In this document: piece after piece, positions 1 through 4,675 of the stretch
Numbering within the stretch: the stretch's first letter is position 1
How the letters are laid out: the number at the start of each line of letters is the position of its first letter
Assembly (NCBI GenBank): GCA_027028805.1
Contig: JALVHX010000033.1
Location: 1-5,999 of the forward strand
Direction: 5' to 3'
Origin: Desulfurococcales archaeon
Lineage (GTDB): Archaea > Thermoproteota > Thermoprotei_A > Sulfolobales > Desulfurococcaceae
Length of the DNA: 5,999 nucleotides
Notes under the pieces: generated by a model
What the model saw: the letters and a program-made list of their open reading frames with translations, nothing else
What the model was told of the DNA's origin: nothing
The model's database searches: none
Program-made: the position numbers and the translations under genes

Positions 1-369
1 GAGGAGCATGGGTTGAGAACCTATACCCCTCTCTGGAGGATTGATCAGAGAAGGTATATGGAGGAATTAGTCGAGGAAGGCTTCGAGGCAATGATCATAT
101 CCGTGGCCGCATACGGGCTCCCCAAGAGCATCGTTGGGAGAATAATAGACGAGGAGCTCCTCCACAACCTGCTGCAATGGGCCGAGAAATACGGCCTCAA
201 CCCGGCCTTCGAGGGCGGAGAAGCCGAGACACTGGTAGTGGACGCGCCGCTCTTCAAGAAACGCCTAGTGGTCGAGGGCAGGGTTGTGGAGACGGGGCCC
301 TACTCGGCCCGCCTCGCTATCGAAAAAATAGCGCTCGCTCCAAAGAAGACGAGGGCCAGGCCAGCCTAG
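1..369 (+). CDS. dph6: Diphthine--ammonia ligase (Dph6/MJ0570-type ATP-PP family), 3' part only
   Basis: The reading frame is open from the first base of the window, so the start lies to the left and only the last 122 residues are visible. Family members are roughly 220-230 residues long, so about the C-terminal half is here. The enzyme family uses ATP to amidate diphthine, the last step of diphthamide formation on a histidine of translation factor aEF2, in the cytoplasm. Visible family features are a PLW near residues 10-12, a FEAMIISVAAYGL stretch at 28-40, and the EGGExETLVxDAPLF block at 71-85, followed by a KKR and a short basic tail. The ATP-binding N-terminal half cannot be checked. 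The usual aromatic residue inside EGGE(Y/F)ET is Ala here. The gene converges on the next one, and the two stop codons overlap in the bases CTAG. Assignment to the family is confident; the exact activity is inferred from the family. Confidence 0.86.
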   Translation, partial: EEHGLRTYTPLWRIDQRRYMEELVEEGFEAMIISVAAYGLPKSIVGRIIDEELLHNLLQWAEKYGLNPAFEGGEAETLVVDAPLFKKRLVVEGRVVETGPYSARLAIEKIALAPKKTRARPA

Positions 370-611
370 CCAGCCTGCTTGAAATAGTTGGCCAGCACGT
401 TGGCGAGATGCTCAGGCTTCGTATAGAACTTGTCATACCTATACTCCTGCCCCTTAATGACAATGATAACGTTCTCCCCCTGATCCTTAACAGTCGCCAA
501 CGCCGTATTACCCTTAACTATCTGGAAAACACTAGGACTCTTCTCCACGATACTATACCCGCTAAGCCTAGCCCTCAACAGGCTCTTAACTTCCTCTATA
601 TACTTGGACAT
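366..611 (-). CDS. Small conserved-looking hypothetical protein, 81 aa
   Basis: I do not recognise this family. The frame reads ATG to TAG and encodes 81 residues. A charged amphipathic helix (about residues 2-15) is followed by short alternating hydrophobic strands (about 19-24, 28-33, 37-42, 46-52, the last including VIIVIKG). A second helix (about 65-79, HLANVLANYFKQ) closes the chain, giving an alpha-beta-beta-beta-alpha look. There is no signal peptide, membrane segment or Cys/His metal site, so it is probably a small soluble cytosolic protein. The sequence looks like a real protein: no low complexity, regular hydrophobic spacing, and AGG/AGA/ATA codons like its neighbours. A GTGATG element 4 nt before the ATG can pair with the 16S rRNA tail, and an AT-rich box lies about 43 nt upstream. 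It lies downstream of proS in the same direction and converges on dph6. Function is unknown. Confidence 0.72.
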   Translation of the reverse strand: MSKYIEEVKSLLRARLSGYSIVEKSPSVFQIVKGNTALATVKDQGENVIIVIKGQEYRYDKFYTKPEHLANVLANYFKQAG

Positions 612-615
612 AGCT

Positions 616-658
616 CATCACTAGAAAGCATATACACGCAGAAAAGCCCCATTAAAGC
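616..658 (-). promoter_or_regulatory. Putative promoter and ribosome binding site of the 81-aa gene
   Basis: On the minus strand, GCTTTAAT (plus-strand 651-658) resembles an archaeal TATA box. Its centre is about 43 nt before the ATG at 611, which predicts a transcript start near 628 and a leader of about 17 nt. GTGATG (616-621) can pair with the anti-Shine-Dalgarno region, 4 nt before the ATG. This is motif reading only. Confidence 0.35.
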
Positions 659-668
659 TTAACGGAGC

Positions 669-708
669 CGCCGAGAACCCCGGCGCAGCCCCTCTCCCCT
701 CAGGGAGA
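669..708 (-). terminator. Two small hairpins just downstream of proS, possible 3' end signal
   Basis: TCTCCC (693-698) pairs with GGGAGA (703-708) across a 4-nt loop, beginning one base past the proS stop codon. CGCCG (669-673) pairs with CGGCG (681-685) across a 7-nt loop. No convincing T-run follows on the minus strand, although archaeal termination usually depends on T-rich stretches. The stems may instead stabilise the mRNA end or be chance in GC-rich sequence. Confidence 0.2.
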
Positions 709-709
709 A

Positions 710-2149
710 TCAATAGGTCACGCCGAGGAGAGCATACCTATCCGTCTCAACCCCACATATATCCCTAGCCTTTCCCGGGAGCTCTATAGGCGACTCAACT
801 ATCGTGCCGAGAACCTGTTTACCCGTAGCCTCCTCCAATCTATCAGCACACTCCCTGCTACCACTCCAAGGCGCCACGACAAGCCCCCTCCTCCCATAAG
901 CCTCCTCGGGCTTATCGGTCACAATAGTCATCCTCCGGAGATGCTCGAGCGCCCTCCTCCACAGCTCATCGTTGATCTCGCTCCACACGCTCCTCAAAGC
1001 CTCCACAGCATCATCCAGAGCAACAGTCCTCTTCCTCCTAACATCCCTCCTCGCTATAGTAACGGTGCCCGCGCCGGCCTCCCTCCTACCAACCTCGATC
1101 CTCGTCGGAACACCCTTCATGTCCCAGTAATAATACTTCCAGCCAGGAGTATGCTCAGGGTCATCGTCAAGATACACACGCACACCGCTCCTCTCAAGAA
1201 CACGCTTAACCCTCCCCGCATACTCGAGCACATCCCTCTCCCCCTCCCTAGCAATAGGCACTATGACAACCTGTATCGGCGCTATAACCGGCGGGAAAAA
1301 CAACCCCTTGTTATCGCCATGAACAGCTATAACCGCGCCAAGAGTCCTCTCAGAGACACCATAGCATGTCTGGTAAACATATTTCTCAGAGCCATCCGCG
1401 TCCCTAAACCTTATCCCAAACGCCCTAGCAAACTTCTGGCCCAGATTAATCACAGAGCCAAGCTCCAACCCCTTACCATCAGGCATCGCGGTGACAAAAT
1501 CATAGTTATACTCGGCGCCAGAGAAAGTATCCCAGGGAGGAGTACGCACAATAAAGTAGGGGAGAAGCAGTGTATCAAAGAACTTCTTATAAATATCCAG
1601 GGCCTCGCCCACCTGCCTCTCAGCCTCCTCCATAGTACGGTGAGCGGTATGGGCCTCGATGAAACTCATGATCTCCCTAACCCTGAGAATAGGGTGCGTC
1701 GCCTTGGTCTCATAACGGAACACGTTGACAACCTGATACATCTTCACAGGGAGATCACGGTACCCCTTTATCCAGAGACTCCACATATAGTACATCACAG
1801 TCTCACTAGTAGGCCTCACAAACAGCTTCTCGCCAAACCTCCTAGTCATAGTCCCCTCAACCACAAAGGTCTCGCCGCCAAAACCCTCCAAGAACTCCTT
1901 CTCCTTCGAGAAAACAGACTCCGGTATAAGCGTCGGGAAATAAGCCTCCTCGTGCCCAGTCTCCTCCAACAACCCACGCATAATGCCCTGAACAAGCCTG
2001 AGCGCCTTAAAGCCATACGGCATCCAGACATTCATGCCCTTAACAGGATACCTTATATCAACAATACCGGCCTCGCGGAGAATACTATGATACCACTTAG
2101 GGAAATCAGCATACTTATCCATATCAAATATATACCTCTGCTCAGCCAT
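710..2149 (-). CDS. proS: Prolyl-tRNA synthetase, archaeal/eukaryote type (class II)
   Basis: Charges tRNA(Pro) with proline in the cytoplasm. The 479 residues match the roughly 480 of archaeal-type enzymes. Order: motif 1 region (about 66-80, with FPTLIPESVF); RPTSET at 112-117; motif 2 with R145, E147 and R156 (FRYE and LRVREI); motif 3 region around 263-283 (YGVSERTLG then VHGDNKG, R268). The anticodon-binding domain (about 291-395) and the C-terminal domain typical of this type follow. The last residue is Tyr, as in enzymes of this type, where the terminal Tyr reaches the active site. There is no bacterial-type editing insertion between motifs 2 and 3. The zinc-site cysteines of the C-terminal domain are half lost: C434 and C465 remain, while the expected partners are S429 and R462. 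I chose the ATG at 2149 (MAEQRYIFD). The frame continues 24 codons upstream, but those residues do not look like the family, and a GAGGGTG lies 10 nt before this ATG. Confidence 0.96.
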   Translation of the reverse strand: MAEQRYIFDMDKYADFPKWYHSILREAGIVDIRYPVKGMNVWMPYGFKALRLVQGIMRGLLEETGHEEAYFPTLIPESVFSKEKEFLEGFGGETFVVEGTMTRRFGEKLFVRPTSETVMYYMWSLWIKGYRDLPVKMYQVVNVFRYETKATHPILRVREIMSFIEAHTAHRTMEEAERQVGEALDIYKKFFDTLLLPYFIVRTPPWDTFSGAEYNYDFVTAMPDGKGLELGSVINLGQKFARAFGIRFRDADGSEKYVYQTCYGVSERTLGAVIAVHGDNKGLFFPPVIAPIQVVIVPIAREGERDVLEYAGRVKRVLERSGVRVYLDDDPEHTPGWKYYYWDMKGVPTRIEVGRREAGAGTVTIARRDVRRKRTVALDDAVEALRSVWSEINDELWRRALEHLRRMTIVTDKPEEAYGRRGLVVAPWSGSRECADRLEEATGKQVLGTIVESPIELPGKARDICGVETDRYALLGVTY

Positions 2150-2159
2150 GGCGCCGATA

Positions 2160-2214
2160 CACCCTCTCCCCTGGGAGACACGTATCCATGAAAACATAGT
2201 ATACCTATTATTTA
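2160..2214 (-). promoter_or_regulatory. Putative proS promoter and ribosome binding site
   Basis: The 81-nt gap between the peptidase stop and proS is AT-rich on its upstream side. On the minus strand, TAAATAATA (2206-2214) and GTATACTAT (2196-2204) are candidate TATA boxes, predicting transcript starts near 2184 or 2174. GAGGGTG (2160-2166) sits 10 nt before the ATG. This suggests proS can be transcribed on its own, but read-through from the peptidase gene is also possible. Confidence 0.4.
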
Positions 2215-2230
2215 CACCCATACACGGCCA

Positions 2231-3844
2231 CTATATGTGTTGCCGCCCACCACCCCCCTGCTCGAGCACAGCGATAGCACTAGACAAGGCATCGTTGTAT
2301 CCACGACACGCCTCAGCCAAGGCGGCGGCCACAGACGCCTCGACGTCGCGGAGCGAGCCGTGCACACGCCGAGGAATATGGGGCAAAACCCGTTCAACAC
2401 CCGGCTCCACGATCACCCCGAGAGAGCCCATGATCCCCCTCCTGAGAGACAAGAGCTGGCGCCAAGCCTCGGCCTCCGCGAGAACCTCGGCCTTAAAAAA
2501 CCCGCCCACACGGTACTGGGCAAGCGGCCGCACAAGCATCCGCGCCGCAGCCCGAGCCGCCGCAACACCATATTTCTCCACAAACCCCCTGAGCCTATGA
2601 ACAAGCTCCAACGCCTCCAAGGGCGCCCTATCCCCGACACGGCGCGCAGCCTCCTCGACAACAGCCATCGGGCTCAGCCTCTTCTCCAACACCATCCCGG
2701 CCAGCCTCACCACGAAGCCCACAAGCCTAGGCACCAGGTCCCCGGGAGCCTCGCGGCCGTCATCGAGGTCGGTGTGATAATTAGGCGCGAGAGCGGGAAG
2801 AGTATGGACGGTGAGAGCCGGGACACCCCTTGATGTGAAACTAAAGCTGTCGAAATCAGGCATATCCATGGACACATCCACAGCCCCCGCCGCGGCAGCA
2901 GCATCCCATAGCAAGGGCCCCGCCGCCACATGGAACCCCGTATCAGAGACCGCGTCAACGTTTACAACACCCACTATGCCGTCGAGAAGCCCCGCCCTCT
3001 CCATGAACCCTGCATAGAACCTGCTACCCCAGCTCCAATACCATCCCCGGAGCCCCGGAGCCCCGCTCTCCTCCGCGGTAAACGAGACAGCCTCCACACA
3101 CAGCCCCCGCCGCGGCCTAAGCCGCATCGCGGCCTGGAGAACAGCCTCAACACCCACGAGATTATCCGAGAAACCCGTGAACCAGTGATCATGGTGTGCG
3201 GTCAACAAAACCCTCTCATCGCATCGGCCGCCATAAAAGCCCCTCACAATATAGCCGCGCGCCGCATAGGACACGGCGGCCTCGGCCTCGACACGGATCC
3301 TCGCAGCCCCCCTCCTCAGCAGCCTAAGATAATCCTCCTTCCTAATACTAGCCGAGACCACGGGCGCGGGAAGCCCGTATCCATACGGATACCCCTGCAC
3401 ACCCGTCAAAACTATGCGCCGATACCTCCCCGGGAGCTCGTCATAGAATAGAACAGCAGCAGCCCCCCTCTCCACGAGCCTATCATATACATACTTGGCG
3501 TCGTCAGGGTCATCGGGGTACGGGGCCACGACAACAGCGTTCTCCGGAGGCCCCGTGGCCGCAACCCTATCCCCGACGAGCCTGGCGAAAACAAGCCCGC
3601 CCTCCACAACCCCGCCGAGACTATAGGGGTTAAGCTTGCACGAGAAAACCCCTATCCCGGCAGCCTCCACCACACAGCTCTTCTCCCTCCACGAGGAAAC
3701 AGGTACATCGACAATCTCCACACCACGCGCCCCATGCCCCTCCATGAGACGCGCTATCCTCTCAGCGACAAAACGCTCCTCCTCCCACCCCGCAACAAGA
3801 TCCCCCCGGAAAACGGGATCATTTACTACGAGAAAACCCCCCAT
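2231..3844 (-). CDS. M28-family zinc aminopeptidase with PA-like segment and long C-terminal helical extension
   Basis: A 537-aa predicted metallopeptidase of the M28 (aminopeptidase Y/glutamate carboxypeptidase-like) family, releasing amino acids or short peptides. All expected two-zinc site residues are visible in order: H217 and D219 in AHHDH, bridging D227 in FSDNLVG, catalytic E258 and ligand E259 in TAEESG, D297 in NVDAVS, and H357 in NYHTD. Residues about 100-190, before the catalytic core, resemble a protease-associated (PA) segment (VVVAPYP, then AAAVLFYDE, then APVVSASI). Residues about 390-537 form a helix-rich extension with no motif I recognise, ending in a Gly-rich tail. I chose the ATG at 3844 (MGGFLVVND). 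The frame runs 25 codons further, but a GAGGGGGG lies 6 nt before this ATG and an AT-rich box sits 42 nt upstream. With this start there is no signal peptide or membrane segment, so the protein should be cytosolic. It is divergent from the tubulin-like operon and upstream of proS. The substrate cannot be told. Confidence 0.88.
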   Translation of the reverse strand: MGGFLVVNDPVFRGDLVAGWEEERFVAERIARLMEGHGARGVEIVDVPVSSWREKSCVVEAAGIGVFSCKLNPYSLGGVVEGGLVFARLVGDRVAATGPPENAVVVAPYPDDPDDAKYVYDRLVERGAAAVLFYDELPGRYRRIVLTGVQGYPYGYGLPAPVVSASIRKEDYLRLLRRGAARIRVEAEAAVSYAARGYIVRGFYGGRCDERVLLTAHHDHWFTGFSDNLVGVEAVLQAAMRLRPRRGLCVEAVSFTAEESGAPGLRGWYWSWGSRFYAGFMERAGLLDGIVGVVNVDAVSDTGFHVAAGPLLWDAAAAAGAVDVSMDMPDFDSFSFTSRGVPALTVHTLPALAPNYHTDLDDGREAPGDLVPRLVGFVVRLAGMVLEKRLSPMAVVEEAARRVGDRAPLEALELVHRLRGFVEKYGVAAARAAARMLVRPLAQYRVGGFFKAEVLAEAEAWRQLLSLRRGIMGSLGVIVEPGVERVLPHIPRRVHGSLRDVEASVAAALAEACRGYNDALSSAIAVLEQGGGGRQHI

Positions 3845-3850
3845 ACACAG

Positions 3851-3889
3851 CCCCCCTCGTGGCCGCCCGGCTCCACGAATACCTTTATT
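3851..3889 (-). promoter_or_regulatory. Putative promoter and ribosome binding site of the M28 peptidase gene
   Basis: On the minus strand, AATAAAG (plus-strand 3883-3889) is a TATA-like box centred about 42 nt before the ATG at 3844. It predicts a transcript start near 3860 and a leader of about 16 nt. GAGGGGGG (3851-3858) sits 6 nt before the ATG as an imperfect ribosome binding site. It supports the internal ATG over the longer open frame. Confidence 0.4.
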
Positions 3890-3917
3890 GTACACAACTA
3901 TAGTAGACAAAATAGGC

Positions 3918-3958
3918 AAATAATTACTGTAGCCCGCGCGTAGCCCCCGATAGGAGGT
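3918..3958 (+). promoter_or_regulatory. Putative promoter and ribosome binding site of the tubulin-like operon
   Basis: AAATAATTA (3918-3926) is the most AT-rich patch before the first operon gene. It is centred about 45 nt before the GTG, predicting a transcript start near 3948. GGAGGT (3953-3958) is a strong Shine-Dalgarno sequence 8 nt before the GTG at 3967, and it decides that start. The box lies only about 35 nt from the oppositely directed peptidase box, so the two promoters share one short region and could influence each other. Confidence 0.45.
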
Positions 3959-3966
3959 TCCGGGGC

Positions 3967-4653
3967 GTGGACAGGAGGGTTCTAGAGGACATCTATAGGA
4001 CGATGCTGAGATACGCCGCCGCGTCGGGGAGAAAAGATGTACTTGAGTATATGAGAAGCGATATAGGGCTCGAAGCCGCGGCCCCTATATGGGGCGAGAT
4101 ACGCGGAGAGATAACGGGGATAAGGGAGAGGATAGCGGCAGCCTACAAGCGGATCGAGGAGATAGAGGCGTGTATAAGGCTGAGAACAGCCGCGAGGAAC
4201 CCGGTTAAGCTGAGCTGGCCCGAGCACATAGCAGAGGTCTATCTCGACGCGGCTAAAGCATTCATAGAGGAGGCCAACAGCCTATACTATAAAGCCTCGG
4301 GCCTCCTGGAGAAAACGGAGCCAGCCAGCATAGAGGATGTTATAAGACAGGCCGCGGGCTACCTGGACATACGCGGCGCGGCCGAGAAGTTCATGGAGAA
4401 GACAAGGGTGTTCATAGACGCCTCACGGTACCTGTGTAGCGACGAGCTCCTAGACTTCATAGTTGACACGATAATGGAGGCGGTTGTGGTCACCGGCGGC
4501 TACAGGCGCCTAGACCCCGTCATCCTAGCATCCTCGCTAACCCTCCGGCCCGTCGCTGATCTCGAGCAGATGCATCCACAGGCGTCGGGGCTCCGCGCAG
4601 CCATGGTTAGGAGAATAATAGAGTATATAGGGGAGGCCCTCTCCCCCGCATAA
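3967..4653 (+). CDS. Helical protein of unknown function, first gene of the tubulin-like operon
   Basis: I do not recognise this family. The frame encodes 228 residues from a GTG with a strong GGAGGT 8 nt upstream. The sequence is almost entirely helix-forming and rich in Ala, Glu, Ile and Arg. Residues about 43-72 (around EITGIRERIAAAYKRIEEIE) have heptad-like hydrophobic spacing and could form a coiled coil or a long helical hairpin. Further helices follow at about 86-115, 121-155, 158-175 and 206-225. There is no signal peptide, membrane segment, nucleotide-binding loop or metal-binding Cys/His cluster; the two cysteines (69, 157) are isolated. It ends 22 nt before the tubulin-like gene and shares its translation-initiation leader, so the two are almost certainly co-transcribed. 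By inference from context it may be an adaptor, assembly regulator or membrane-recruitment factor for the tubulin-like protein; nothing in its own sequence proves this. Codon use matches the neighbours. Confidence 0.8.
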   Translation: MDRRVLEDIYRTMLRYAAASGRKDVLEYMRSDIGLEAAAPIWGEIRGEITGIRERIAAAYKRIEEIEACIRLRTAARNPVKLSWPEHIAEVYLDAAKAFIEEANSLYYKASGLLEKTEPASIEDVIRQAAGYLDIRGAAEKFMEKTRVFIDASRYLCSDELLDFIVDTIMEAVVVTGGYRRLDPVILASSLTLRPVADLEQMHPQASGLRAAMVRRIIEYIGEALSPA

Positions 4654-4655
4654 CC

Positions 4656-4675
4656 GGAGGAGGTTCCGCGGCGCC
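4656..4675 (+). promoter_or_regulatory. Ribosome binding site and shared leader before the tubulin-like gene
   Basis: GGAGGAGGT (4656-4664) lies 11 nt before a TTG start and supports that rare start. The 15 bases GGAGGTTCCGCGGCG (4659-4673) match the leader of the preceding gene, GGAGGTTCCGGGGCG (3953-3967), at 14 of 15 positions. The similarity extends past the ribosome binding site and may reflect duplication or a shared translation-control element. Confidence 0.6.

Noticed and set aside
177..662. Plus-strand open frame of 161 codons across the dph6 end and the 81-aa gene
   Set aside because: It overlaps two better-supported genes in other frames, has no ribosome binding site of note, and its composition changes abruptly along its length.
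941..2191. Long plus-strand open frame of 416 codons opposite proS
   Set aside because: It lies entirely antisense to a clear prolyl-tRNA synthetase. Its translation is rich in Pro, His, Leu and Arg with no domain, as expected for a shadow of a GC-rich gene.
2150..2221. N-terminal extension of prolyl-tRNA synthetase by 24 residues
   Set aside because: The family normally begins close to the MAEQRYIFD position, and the extension covers the AT-rich promoter boxes.
2237..2833. Plus-strand open frame of 198 codons opposite the peptidase
   Set aside because: It is antisense to the C-terminal part of the M28 protein, Arg/Pro/His-rich, without recognisable structure.
2879..3116. Exact 18-nt repeat CACAGCCCCCGCCGCGGC at 2879-2896 and 3099-3116
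   Set aside because: Both copies lie in the peptidase coding region in different reading frames (AAAGAV versus PRRGLC) and are made of common GC-rich codons, so coincidence is the simplest explanation.
3845..3919. N-terminal extension of the M28 peptidase by 25 residues from the ATG at 3919
   Set aside because: The extra residues are basic and unlike the family, and they run through the AT-rich promoter patch. The ATG at 3844 has a better-placed ribosome binding site.
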